Shown here one piece after another: positions 1 through 7,842 of a stretch of 64,000 nucleotides of DNA. A model generated the notes under the pieces. That model had not been told where the DNA came from and did no database searches. It saw nothing but the letters and a program-made list of their open reading frames with translations. This DNA is from Gluconobacter aidae (lineage in GTDB: Bacteria > Pseudomonadota > Alphaproteobacteria > Acetobacterales > Acetobacteraceae): the NCBI RefSeq assembly GCF_009547075.1, contig NZ_WIPH01000001.1, positions 1 to 64,000 of the forward strand, in the 5' to 3' direction. A program made the translations under genes and the position numbers. The first letter of the stretch is position 1, and each line of letters begins with the position of its first letter.

Positions 1-730
1 GGCGGATCGCGGCGATCATCCGCGTGCCGTCCGCATCCCAGAATCCGCCGAACTGCACGCGCTCGGCCGGTGCCAGGGAGCCGGAGGGAAGTTCGATCAA
101 CCGTGCCATCGTCTCGGCGAGATCGGGAAGATAGGCCCAACTGTGACCGATGCCGGGGCGACCGGGATCGACGATCCGCGTCAGAGGCGGCTTCGCCATC
201 GCCAGAGCGAACCAGCTTTGCCGCGCCCCCGGTCCGAAGAAATCTCCCGCCCGCACCACGAGGCTCGGTACGTCCGGTGCCGCCTCGGCAAGGCGGCGTT
301 CGAGTTCGGTCCGAATGATGCCTTTCCTTCCCCTGGAATTCTGCGGCGTCGTTTCGTCGATCATCGGCGAGGCAACGGCATCGTAATTATAGATCGTCCC
401 CGGCAACACGATCCGTGCGCCATTCGCCGCTTTCGCCGCAGCGATCGTGTTGTCCATCATTGGCAAGACCATCGTATCCCAATGACGGTAGCCGGGCGGA
501 TTGACGCCATGCAGGATCGCGGCGGCATTGCTCGCAGCCTTGACGACGTCCTCGCGGCACATGGCGTCGCCCTGCACCCATTGCGGCGCCGGGCCGTCAC
601 CCCAGCCTGACGCCGCGCGCACCGGATCGCGCACCATCGCACACACTTGCCAGCCGCGTTGCAGCATGACCCGCGCGACCGCGCCGCCGACACCGCCGGT
701 CGCTCCGAGGATGAGGATTGTTTTTGTCAT
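1..730 (-). CDS. NAD(P)-binding NmrA/SDR-like oxidoreductase, 3' end beyond window
   Basis: The frame opens at ATG 728-730 and runs to base 1 without a stop, so at least 243 residues are present and the C-terminus lies outside. The first residues (MTKTILILGATGGVGG) form a Rossmann nucleotide-binding loop of the GxxGxxG type found in atypical short-chain dehydrogenases and NAD-dependent epimerases. A GTIYNYD stretch near residue 110 lies about where the catalytic Tyr region of such enzymes falls, but no clean YxxxK is evident, so the activity is uncertain. It is divergent from the LysR gene at 821, separated by 90 bp, an arrangement typical of a regulator and its target. The substrate cannot be told. 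Codon use is more GC-rich than in most of the window, which could mean transfer. Confidence 0.8.
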   Translation of the reverse strand, partial: MTKTILILGATGGVGGAVARVMLQRGWQVCAMVRDPVRAASGWGDGPAPQWVQGDAMCREDVVKAASNAAAILHGVNPPGYRHWDTMVLPMMDNTIAAAKAANGARIVLPGTIYNYDAVASPMIDETTPQNSRGRKGIIRTELERRLAEAAPDVPSLVVRAGDFFGPGARQSWFALAMAKPPLTRIVDPGRPGIGHSWAYLPDLAETMARLIELPSGSLAPAERVQFGGFWDADGTRMIAAIR

Positions 731-820
731 GACCGACCTTTCCATGTGGTCACGGAAAATTGCCGTCGCTCGATCATGATGGAAATTGACAAAGACTGAT
801 AGGCAACCCATCGAAAAACG

Positions 821-1735
821 ATGAGCATCATCCTTCCGGATTGGGAAGATCAGCGGGCTTTCCTCGCCGTCCTCGATACGGGCAGCCTGTCGGCGGCGGC
901 ACGGGCGCTCGGCCTGACCCAGCCGACCGTACGCCACCGGGTCGAGGCTCTGGAACGCGCGATCGGCCAGCCGCTCTTCTCGCGCGGGGTTAACGGGCTG
1001 CTCCCGACGGACGAGGCGCGGGAACTGGCGATCCATGTCAGGCGTATGGGTTTCGCGTCCGACGCCTTCTACCGCGCGGCGTCCGGTGCGGGCGGCGAGA
1101 TCGCCGGAACGGTGCGGATCAGCGTGGCGGAGTTCGTCGGCATCGAGGTGTTGCCGCCCTTGCTGCTCCCATTGCGCGAGCGCCATCCGGGACTCGACCT
1201 CGAACTGGTGTTGAGCAACCATAGCGCCGATCTCCTGAGCCAGGAGGCGGATATCGCGATCCGGATGCATCGCCCGCGCCAGGACGCGCTCGTGGCGAAA
1301 CAGGTCGGGCGCGTTCCGCTTGGATTCTTTGCTGCCGCGTCCTATCTTGAGCGGCACGGCACCCCGGACACTGCGGCAGACCTCGCGGCGCACGCGCTGA
1401 TCGGCTCGGACCGATCGCCGGCGGACCGGTCTTTCACTCGGGATATGGAGAAACGGCTGGGCCAGACGTTCCGCTTCGGGTTGCGCACCGACAGCCATCC
1501 AACGCAACTTGCTTCCATGCGCGCGGGTCTGGGGATCGGGGTGGCGCAGGTGCCGGTTGGCGAACGAGATCTTGTGCGTGTCATGCCGGACGTGGTGGTC
1601 TCGGAACTCGACATCTGGATCGTCGCACATGAAGATCTACGCCGCAGCGCTCGGATCGACGCCGTCTTCCGCCATCTCACCAAGGCTTTGACCGGCTATT
1701 GCGCGGAGGGCGTGCCCGGAAAACCTGCCTCTTGA
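821..1735 (+). CDS. LysR-family transcriptional regulator
   Basis: The 304-residue product has the usual LysR length and layout. Residues about 8-67 form the winged helix-turn-helix (LDTGSLSAAARALGLTQPTV, then VEALERAIGQPLF), and about 95-295 form the substrate-binding domain. LysR proteins bind upstream of a divergent target as tetramers and respond to a small inducer. Here the divergent neighbour is the oxidoreductase starting at 730, so control of that gene and of itself is the natural inference. The 90-bp intergenic stretch contains a TTGACA at 786-791, but no convincing -10 follows, so no promoter is called. The effector is unknown. Confidence 0.88.
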   Translation: MSIILPDWEDQRAFLAVLDTGSLSAAARALGLTQPTVRHRVEALERAIGQPLFSRGVNGLLPTDEARELAIHVRRMGFASDAFYRAASGAGGEIAGTVRISVAEFVGIEVLPPLLLPLRERHPGLDLELVLSNHSADLLSQEADIAIRMHRPRQDALVAKQVGRVPLGFFAAASYLERHGTPDTAADLAAHALIGSDRSPADRSFTRDMEKRLGQTFRFGLRTDSHPTQLASMRAGLGIGVAQVPVGERDLVRVMPDVVVSELDIWIVAHEDLRRSARIDAVFRHLTKALTGYCAEGVPGKPAS

Positions 1736-1917
1736 ACTTCAAGCGCAAGCGCCAACGGCGGATCGCGTCGTTGGCCCGGTCTTTGCGGACCATATCCTCG
1801 GCGGTTTGGTCCCCGAAAGAAGGTCGTTCCGCAAATAACCTTCTGTTTTGTGGCGTAGGCGGCCTTCGCAAGAGCATGACGCCCGCGACAATCTCGGTCA
1901 GGAAAACCCGCCATTGA
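1736..1917. other. Intergenic stretch, nothing recognised
   Basis: These bases lie between the LysR gene and the MerR remnant. No reading frame on either strand resembles a known protein, and several are interrupted. With the decayed gene next to it, this looks like degenerate accessory DNA. Confidence 0.5.
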
Positions 1918-2166
1918 CGAGCAGGGCAATCCAGAGCGCTCTGCGCCAACTGGTCCTGTGAGCAGATGGATGAGCTTGTTCAGGCCCATGTCACGGATAT
2001 CGCGCGCAGGATTTACGATCTGCAGACACTGCGGCAGGAACTGACGCAGCTTCTTGCGCAATGCCAGCATGGCAAGGTCGCGGACTGCCGGATTATCAAG
2101 GCATTGCAACCCTATACAGACGCGCAGATGCCCGCAGCCCGTCCGGCGCGATCAAGCAGGCCGTAG
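1918..2166 (+). pseudogene. C-terminal remnant of a MerR-family regulator
   Basis: From an in-frame stop at 1915-1917 the frame reads about 82 codons. Residues following the ATG at 1966 (HVTDIARRIYDLQTLRQELT, then LLAQCQHGKVADCRIIKAL) match the dimerisation coiled coil and C-terminal effector segment of MerR-type metal/redox regulators, including the spaced cysteines. The winged-helix DNA-binding half, normally the first 70 or so residues, is absent: the upstream frame is closed and no matching N-terminus is visible in the other frames. It is therefore probably non-functional. Translation from 1966 as a 66-residue peptide is conceivable but unlikely to bind DNA. Confidence 0.6.
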
Positions 2167-2207
2167 GGAGGAATGTTGTGGGCGTAACCACATTTCGGCC
2201 TGAAAAA

Positions 2208-2414
2208 TCAATGGGGCCTGCTGTTTGTCACGGAGCCAGACATCGTTTCCATCTGTTTTGTCAGCCTTTCGAGGCCCAGAGCCGAAATATTCAAATCAAC
2301 CAGAAAATCGAACCACTCGTTATTCGTCATTCCGTAGTTGTTGACCCTCCATCCATTCTCACTGAGGAGGGTGTATGCTTTCCGGATCGCTGAAATATTG
2401 CTCTGCGCCACCAT
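2208..2414 (-). CDS. Small protein of unknown function beside the S24 repressor
   Basis: The product has 68 residues and I do not recognise it. ATG at 2412-2414 is chosen over the one seven codons upstream because GGAGGA (2422-2427) sits 7 nt before it. The protein is mostly polar and helical in character (SNISAIRKAYTLLSENGWRV; NNEWFDFLVDLNISALGLER), with no membrane segment or signal peptide. It lies downstream of and in the same orientation as the S24 repressor, but has its own candidate promoter with a repressor-type repeat inside it. This suggests a gene kept silent by that repressor. An anti-repressor, toxin or phage early protein are all possible; none is supported by motif. Confidence 0.55.
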   Translation of the reverse strand: MVAQSNISAIRKAYTLLSENGWRVNNYGMTNNEWFDFLVDLNISALGLERLTKQMETMSGSVTNSRPH

Positions 2415-2451
2415 GACTAAATCCTCCAGCCCCACTGCGGGACACGGAAGA

Positions 2452-2480
2452 TTCGTAATCTACACTTACATCTTAGTCAA
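2452..2480 (-). promoter_or_regulatory. Candidate promoter of the 68-codon gene with operator in its spacer
   Basis: Reading leftward, TTGACT (2475-2480) is followed 17 nt later by TACGAA (2452-2457). The 17-nt spacer contains ATGTAAGT (complement of 2464-2471), the same word that recurs around the repressor gene. Transcription would begin near 2445, about 20 nt before the GGAGGA ribosome-binding site. The -10 is a weak match; the -35 is good. Confidence 0.4.
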
Positions 2481-2513
2481 TCAAAAATGTAAGCAATGAC
2501 TGATTATGTAAGT
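2464..2513. repeat. Three ACTTACAT/ATGTAAG(T/C) operator-like repeats
   Basis: ACTTACAT at 2464-2471 and ATGTAAGT at 2506-2513 are exact inverted copies; ATGTAAGC at 2487-2494 is a one-mismatch copy between them. Related words occur upstream of the repressor gene (3210-3219, 3248-3255). Such spaced copies on both sides of a phage-type repressor are the usual arrangement of its operators. Binding is inferred, not shown. Confidence 0.45.
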
Positions 2514-2521
2514 GAACCCGC

Positions 2522-3190
2522 TTACAACCGTCGGGAAAACCACACAACGCGGCCAAGAATCTGGCACCTGTGGGCTTCCACCTCGTAGGGTTTGAAGCGC
2601 TCGTTTTCAGACTTCACCTGAAACGTAGGGGTCTCGGCGCCATGGACGAGTTCAACCCATTTGCAGACCACGCCATCCCCGTCGAAGAGAACAAAAATCC
2701 CCTCCATCGCGACGTTCTTCTTCCGCATATCCACCAGAACCGTGTCCCCACTTCTGAGAAGCGGCTCCATGGACTGGCCTTCGATTTCCACAACGCACAG
2801 ATCGGATGCGGATGCCCTCAACTCCCGCTGTACGAAGCCGGATTCAAAGAAACGCGGCCGTCCGAAGGCATGGTCGTCAATGATTCCGCCGCCTCCAGCA
2901 CCAGCCCTGACGTCAAGTGAGCGCACGGGAACATAATCGACGGGCTCGTCTGAACCCGCATCATCAATCAGGTTCGCCGGCAGGTCGGGCAGCTTGACCT
3001 TGACGCCTTCCTTCTCGGCAATTTTTTCCGACAGATAATCAATGACTTTCTGCTCATGCTCCCGATTGGGACGCTTGCCCGTCTTCCACTGACTCACGGC
3101 CTGACTGGTGATGCCGAACCTCTTTGCGAGATCAATATTGCGGACAGCGCCAATTTTAATGGCGTGCTGGAAGAGCTCTTGGAAAGTCAT
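2522..3190 (-). CDS. XRE/S24-type (LexA/cI-like) repressor
   Basis: The product has 222 residues. Residues about 16-37 form a helix-turn-helix (DLAKRFGITSQAVSQWKTGK). The C-terminal half is an S24 peptidase-like domain with Ser140 in GQSMEPLLRSGD and Lys177 in VVCKWVE, a spacing of 37 residues that equals the Ser-Lys dyad spacing of LexA. Ala-Gly bonds occur at 96-99 (RAGAGGGG), a plausible self-cleavage site, although many phage-type members carry this run without proven cleavage. Family members repress lytic or SOS-type genes until RecA-stimulated cleavage. It follows nagB on the same strand but has its own promoter-like signals, so it is probably an orphan prophage or island regulator and not part of the nag operon. 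Confidence 0.85.
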   Translation of the reverse strand: MTFQELFQHAIKIGAVRNIDLAKRFGITSQAVSQWKTGKRPNREHEQKVIDYLSEKIAEKEGVKVKLPDLPANLIDDAGSDEPVDYVPVRSLDVRAGAGGGGIIDDHAFGRPRFFESGFVQRELRASASDLCVVEIEGQSMEPLLRSGDTVLVDMRKKNVAMEGIFVLFDGDGVVCKWVELVHGAETPTFQVKSENERFKPYEVEAHRCQILGRVVWFSRRL

Positions 3191-3194
3191 TCTT

Positions 3195-3255
3195 ACGTTA
3201 TAGCGTTAAACTTACTTACAATCACTATAAGTTTTCGGGGCTGTTTGGTAAGTGA
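3195..3255 (-). promoter_or_regulatory. Candidate promoter and operators of the S24 repressor gene
   Basis: Leftward, TTACCA (3246-3251) and TATAGT (3224-3229) are 16 nt apart. This places the promoter over the last codons of nagB. GTAAGTAAGT (3210-3219) lies just past the -10, near the expected start, and CACTTACC (3248-3255) overlaps the -35. ACGTTATAGCGT (3195-3206) is a 10-of-12 palindrome just before the start codon. The arrangement suits autoregulation. Confidence 0.4.
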
Positions 3256-3992
3256 CCATTCTGTCGCCAGATCCGGGCCGCTGCCGCATCCAGAATGACT
3301 GTTACATCGTCATGAAGCCGGATGGCCGTGGCGCTGACGGCCTCGCTGATCGGACCGTTCAGCGCCTCGTCAACGATCGCCGCCTTGTTGTCGCCAACGG
3401 CTACCAGCAGAAGATGGCGCGCTTCAAGGATCGTCCCCACCCCCATCGTCAGGGCACGTTCCGGCACACGCTCCGGGTCGTCGCCGAACATGCCGCTGTT
3501 CTGCCGCCGCGTCACGTCGTCCAGATGGACGACCCGTGTCCGGCTGTCGAACGCAGAGGGTGGTTCGTTGAAACCGATATGCCCCGTCTCGCCAATGCCC
3601 AGAAGCTGCAACCCGAGGCCACCGGCCGCGCGAATGGCTGCTTCATAACGCGCGCATTCAGCATCCAGATCCTCGGCCGAGCCGTCCGGCACATGCCCCT
3701 GACCGGCAGGCATATTCACATGCGAAAACAGATGCTCCTGCATGTAATGGCTGTAGGAGTTCGGGTCCGTGGGCGGCAGGCCGACATATTCGTCCAGATT
3801 GAACGACGTCGTGCCGGAAAAATCCAGCGTCCCCGCGTCATGCTGCTGCACCAGAATCCGATAGATGCTTTCCATCGTGCGGCCTGTCGCCAGTCCCAGA
3901 ATGGACGCCTGAGGCCCGCGGATTTCCTCCGCGATCATGTCCGCCGCGCGCTGAAACGCCTGATCGGGCGTGTCCGTGACGATAATTTTCAT
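3225..3992 (-). CDS. nagB: Glucosamine-6-phosphate deaminase
   Basis: NagB converts glucosamine 6-phosphate to fructose 6-phosphate and ammonia, the last step of amino-sugar catabolism. The 255-residue length is normal. ILGLATGRTM (residues about 31-40) is the phosphate-binding loop, FNLDEYVGL (about 64-72) carries the catalytic Asp, and GIGETGHIGFNEP (about 131-143) is the family signature, with E-T in place of the commoner residues before GHIGFNEP. The start overlaps the stop of nagA by 4 nt (ATGA), so the two are translationally coupled. It is the final gene of the receptor-nagA-nagB operon and completes the pathway fed by anmK and murQ. Confidence 0.95.
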   Translation of the reverse strand: MKIIVTDTPDQAFQRAADMIAEEIRGPQASILGLATGRTMESIYRILVQQHDAGTLDFSGTTSFNLDEYVGLPPTDPNSYSHYMQEHLFSHVNMPAGQGHVPDGSAEDLDAECARYEAAIRAAGGLGLQLLGIGETGHIGFNEPPSAFDSRTRVVHLDDVTRRQNSGMFGDDPERVPERALTMGVGTILEARHLLLVAVGDNKAAIVDEALNGPISEAVSATAIRLHDDVTVILDAAAARIWRQNGHLPNSPENL

Positions 3993-5095
3993 ACCCTGCG
4001 CTCTCCATTGACCCAGACTTCGCTGACCTGAAACCTGTCATCAAGAACCGTGAAATCCGCCAGAAGATCCGGCGCAATCGCCCCCCGGTCATGCAGCCCC
4101 AGATAGGCGGCGGCATTCGTACTGACCAGACGCGCCGCTTTCGGGAGCGACATCCCGGCGTCGATGGCGTTGCGCAGTGCTTGATCCAGCGTCAGCACGC
4201 TCCCTGCGAGCGTCCCGTCCGGCAGGCGGACCACACCGTCGCGGATCATCACGTCCTGGCCGCCAAGCTGGCTCGGACCGTCCGCCTCGCCCGTGCCTCG
4301 CATGGCATCCGTCACGAACAGCAGCCGCTGTCCCATCACGCGTTCCGCCAGCCGGAAACTGGCGGGATGAACATGATGCGTATCGAAAATTATCTCCCCA
4401 TAAGCCACGTCGCTGCACATCAGCGCCGTCACCGGGCCGGGACGCCGCCCTTCAATGGCCGACATGGCATTGAACAGATGCGTCCCCCCCACGGTTCCAC
4501 TTGCGGCACAGACCAGACAGATCGCCCGCTCGGTGCCTTCGAAATCCGTGGTGGTATGCCCCAGACTGACCCTGACACTCGCCTGCGCAAAAGCCTTCAT
4601 GGCCGTCGGCGCGTGTTCAAGCTCCGGCGCGATGGTCACGACACGCACACATCCCGTCGCAACGGCTTCCGCCACCCGCTCGGCGGTCGGCTCGATATTG
4701 AACGGCGGCTGGGCCCCCAGCTTGTGCGGGCTGACGAACGGCCCTTCCAGATGTGCGCCATGAATGCGCGGTCCAGCCTCTACGCCCCGACGCGAGACTT
4801 CCGCCACTGCCCGCAGGGCCGCCATGACGTCCGGCCAGGGCGCGGTGATCGTGGTGGGCAGGATCGTCGTGGTTCCGTGGCCCAGATGGAAGCGCGAGAG
4901 CGTCTCGATGGCCGCAACCCCGTCCATCGTATCGGCACCCGCGCCGCCATGGACATGACCGTCAATGAACCCTGGCAGGATATAGCGCTCCGCCACCCCG
5001 GACCGAGGCACGATCCCGCGGATATGGCTGTCAAAATCCACCCGCCCCGGGACTACGCGGTCACGCAGGACAATCCTGCCCTCAAGATGCATCAT
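3989..5095 (-). CDS. nagA: N-acetylglucosamine-6-phosphate deacetylase
   Basis: NagA removes acetate from GlcNAc 6-phosphate in the cytoplasm and feeds NagB. The amidohydrolase fold is clear: GFIDGHVHGG (metal-binding HxH), HLEGPFVSPHKLGAQPP with the metal-ligand Glu, SLGHTTTDFE, THLFNAMS, and FVTDAMRGTG with the catalytic Asp. The length of about 368 residues is usual. Three ATG codons stand in tandem at 5090-5098 behind AGGAG (5101-5105). The second, 5 nt from the ribosome-binding site, is used here; the third, 8 nt away, is equally possible. It follows the TonB-dependent receptor gene by about 50 bp and overlaps nagB. Confidence 0.94.
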   Translation of the reverse strand: MMHLEGRIVLRDRVVPGRVDFDSHIRGIVPRSGVAERYILPGFIDGHVHGGAGADTMDGVAAIETLSRFHLGHGTTTILPTTITAPWPDVMAALRAVAEVSRRGVEAGPRIHGAHLEGPFVSPHKLGAQPPFNIEPTAERVAEAVATGCVRVVTIAPELEHAPTAMKAFAQASVRVSLGHTTTDFEGTERAICLVCAASGTVGGTHLFNAMSAIEGRRPGPVTALMCSDVAYGEIIFDTHHVHPASFRLAERVMGQRLLFVTDAMRGTGEADGPSQLGGQDVMIRDGVVRLPDGTLAGSVLTLDQALRNAIDAGMSLPKAARLVSTNAAAYLGLHDRGAIAPDLLADFTVLDDRFQVSEVWVNGERRV

Positions 5096-5146
5096 CATCG
5101 CTCCTGATTCCAAATCCAGGCGCAGGGTATCCGGTCATGCCCATTC

Positions 5147-7531
5147 TCAGAAACCGGCCGTCACGGAGACCACGCCCGCAAACCCGCCGCCGACATAATA
5201 AAGCGGCGTCTGGGCAGCAATGTTCGTCCCATACACGCCTTTGGTGGCCTTGGCATTCCCCACAAGGCTTGAAGCGCCAGACAGATACCCGTTGTTGCCG
5301 AGATTGATGAGGTTCAGCTGGATCTGGGGGGGCTTTACGAACCGGTAGCTTTTCATGCGATAGCCAAGGGTGACATTCCCCGTGAAATAGGACGGAATTT
5401 TCTGGTCATTCATGAATGTGGCATATTGCGATCCCACATAATTCAGGTTGAAATTCCCGAAAATCGAACCGTTGTCATAAGCGAGCCCGATCGTCCCGCT
5501 GAAGGTCGGCGTATTGACGGCGGTCTTGCCTTTTGTCGGCAGCAGATCGCCCCCAGACGCCAGATTGTTGTCGATCGTGGCGTGCAGATACTGGCCCGAC
5601 AGATAAGGGCTGAAATGGTGCCAGGGACGCAGGCCAAGCTCCAGTTCCGCACCGCGTGACGTCTGGCCACCCGCATTGATGGAGGCCGTTGTCGCCACAC
5701 CGTTGAGATAGACGGTGGAGCTGAGCTGGCGGTTCGTCAGGTTATAGTTGAACAACGCAGCCGAAATGTTGACCAGACCGGTATGGCGATACCCGATCTC
5801 CTCGCCAATCGAATATTCCGGAGAAAGATTGCTGGCGCGGCTATGCGCGATCTTGCCGGTGGAAGTGCTGAAATAATCGGCCATCGTCAGAATGGAGGAG
5901 GGCGCCCTGAAGCCTGTCGAGCCATTGATATAGATCTGGTCGTGCGGCGTAATGCGATAGCTTGCGGCAAACTGCGGAAGCGGCTCCGCATAGTTGACGG
6001 TCGATTTGTAATTCGCCCCCCGGATGAGCTGGGTGGACATGCGCGAGACCATGGCTTCCTTGAAGCCGGCCTCGATGGTCAGACGGTCGTTCAGCGCCTT
6101 GAACGTGTCGTTGATGAACAGGGCGTTGGTTTGCTGGACGAAATTGATGTTGTAGCGGGACAGCGGAATACCGGCCTGCGTCATGATGGGGTAACGGCCG
6201 GTCATGGAAGCGATGTTCCCGTTTCCATCCGCTTCCGCATAATAGGAATGTTCCTGCTGGGTATAGTAGGAATACCAGTATCCGAAGGACAGCGTATTGT
6301 GCTGCGTCTTCCAGTGGATGGCACTGTTCAGACCTGAATTCCGTTCGGTGAACGTATCAATTGCCGCCCCGATGACGGATGACCCGCTCTGGGAGACCTG
6401 AAGCGGACCGGTATTCTGGTTGCCAACATAGCTGTAACCCGTCGGCAGCGTGGTGCCGCCATCTCCATAGCCCCAGAAATAATCATAATAAGGCGTGATG
6501 TCGGCCGTCAGAGAGTGGCTGAGGTTCAGATGAACCGGCGCCCCCAGGATCAGTGAATTGCGCTGGTTTTCCTGGAATTTGTAATAGGATGCGCCCCCGC
6601 TTTTGAAATTGGCCGCATAATTGGCTTTCGTCCCCAGAGCGTTCCACTGCGCCATCGAGGGCGTCTTCAGATAATATCCCGTCGGACTGTTATAGGAGAG
6701 AATGAACGAGGCGCGGTTTCCCTCTCCCCATTCCTTCAGGGCCTTGCCATCCACATGATACCGCGTGGTCCGGCCCGACCCGCGCCAGTTATCAGCCCCC
6801 TCATAGGAAAAGGATACGAAACTGCGGATGCCACTATGGCCAATATCGCCGCTGTCGATCCGGGCGAATTCCCGGTTGAGCGCATAGGAACCGTAAGCAA
6901 GATTCAGAAGTCCCCCGGCCTTGTGGGACGGATCGCGCAGAGTCTCGCTCAACTGACCACCCACGGCATTATAGAGCGGGGCTGAAATATCGGCCGATCC
7001 CTGCGAGAGCGACAGGCTCTGGATATTTTCATTGTCGGCGGTCGTTCCGGTGAAAATGAAGAAATTGAGCGGATCGGCCGCAGGAATCCCTTCATAGGTA
7101 TAGCCCAGCTCGAACTGGTTCAGACCCCGTACGGACAGGCTGACCTGCTGATCGCTGGTGCCCAGCGGGTCTCCGCTTCCCGTCACGACACCTGGAAGGC
7201 TGGCGATCATGGTGGTGGGATTGCTGGTCGGGCTCTGCTTTGCGATGTAATCGCGGGTCAGGCCACTGCGCGATTTCGGGGCCGTCTGGGGCGGCATCAT
7301 GCCCCCGCCCGGTGTCGCACCCGTCACGCCTGTCGCGCTTTGCAGGTCGGAATGGACGGTAATCCGCTCGGGGTCGGAATGAACAGCCGCCGCTGCCGGG
7401 GCCGGCTTTGCGGGTTTTCGCGGTTTCGAGGACAGGGCTTTCCGGAGCTGCGTGCTGGCCGCGCTGGCAGATGTCGCGGCAAGGGCAATCAACGAGACAG
7501 AAACAAGGAAAGACCTACTGAGGTTCTGCAT
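5147..7531 (-). CDS. TonB-dependent outer-membrane receptor
   Basis: The 794-residue product starts with a signal peptide (about residues 1-24, cut after ATSASA). A Lys/Pro/Ala-rich stretch follows, then a TonB-box-like ERITV at about 56-60. The plug spans about 85-215 (MIASLPGVVTGSG, VSLSVRGLNQFELGYTYEGIP) and the rest is a beta-barrel with alternating aromatic strands, ending in Phe (VSVTAGF) as expected for BAM-dependent insertion. These receptors use TonB/ExbB/ExbD energy to import scarce ligands. The gene heads the nagA-nagB operon and faces the symporter-murQ-anmK operon. The likely ligand is therefore an amino sugar such as anhydro-MurNAc, a muropeptide fragment or a chitooligosaccharide, not iron. 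That is inferred from position alone. Confidence 0.9.
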   Translation of the reverse strand: MQNLSRSFLVSVSLIALAATSASAASTQLRKALSSKPRKPAKPAPAAAAVHSDPERITVHSDLQSATGVTGATPGGGMMPPQTAPKSRSGLTRDYIAKQSPTSNPTTMIASLPGVVTGSGDPLGTSDQQVSLSVRGLNQFELGYTYEGIPAADPLNFFIFTGTTADNENIQSLSLSQGSADISAPLYNAVGGQLSETLRDPSHKAGGLLNLAYGSYALNREFARIDSGDIGHSGIRSFVSFSYEGADNWRGSGRTTRYHVDGKALKEWGEGNRASFILSYNSPTGYYLKTPSMAQWNALGTKANYAANFKSGGASYYKFQENQRNSLILGAPVHLNLSHSLTADITPYYDYFWGYGDGGTTLPTGYSYVGNQNTGPLQVSQSGSSVIGAAIDTFTERNSGLNSAIHWKTQHNTLSFGYWYSYYTQQEHSYYAEADGNGNIASMTGRYPIMTQAGIPLSRYNINFVQQTNALFINDTFKALNDRLTIEAGFKEAMVSRMSTQLIRGANYKSTVNYAEPLPQFAASYRITPHDQIYINGSTGFRAPSSILTMADYFSTSTGKIAHSRASNLSPEYSIGEEIGYRHTGLVNISAALFNYNLTNRQLSSTVYLNGVATTASINAGGQTSRGAELELGLRPWHHFSPYLSGQYLHATIDNNLASGGDLLPTKGKTAVNTPTFSGTIGLAYDNGSIFGNFNLNYVGSQYATFMNDQKIPSYFTGNVTLGYRMKSYRFVKPPQIQLNLINLGNNGYLSGASSLVGNAKATKGVYGTNIAAQTPLYYVGGGFAGVVSVTAGF

Positions 7532-7598
7532 TGCCGTTTCTCCCTGACCTGTTCCCGGAAAATCCCGCGCGAAGGACGGTCGAACTGTTCATGTCATG

Positions 7599-7606
7599 TA
7601 CCGGTA
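7599..7606. promoter_or_regulatory. TACCGGTA palindrome in the divergent intergenic region
   Basis: The 311-bp gap between the receptor (start 7531) and the symporter (start 7843) contains this perfect 8-bp palindrome about 70 bp from the receptor start. The GntR-family product of the gene at 10311 would be expected to bind in this gap, and this is the clearest dyad, but it is short and unproven. Nothing else in 7532-7789 was recognised. Confidence 0.2.
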
Positions 7607-7789
7607 GGCACCATTTTCAAGTCCAATCTAATACCGAAAACAAACCTCGTTCAACCTATTTCGAAAGCGAATCGTAAAAACGACCACTCTGATGCTTTCC
7701 CGAAGCTTTGCAGGATCTCTTGTGGCCCGGGTGAGCAACCCTTCCATAGCGCTCCGCCCACTTGGCAGGCCGCACCGCAAATCCCGGTA

Positions 7790-7818
7790 TTGATCTGGTA
7801 TTATATTTCTCCTATATC
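7790..7818 (+). promoter_or_regulatory. Candidate promoter of the symporter-murQ-gntR-anmK operon
   Basis: TTGATC (7790-7795) and TATATC (7813-7818) are separated by exactly 17 nt. Transcription would start near 7825, just before the AAGGGGA ribosome-binding site (7828-7834) of the symporter gene, giving a very short leader. Confidence 0.45.
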
Positions 7819-7842
7819 GAAACGAACAAGGGGACATGCTTC

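Noticed and set aside
1696-2109. Transposase-like leftward frame between the LysR gene and the MerR remnant
   Set aside because: Both overlapping leftward frames were compared with the IS5/IS630 C-terminal pattern; no DDE motif or conserved tail was present.
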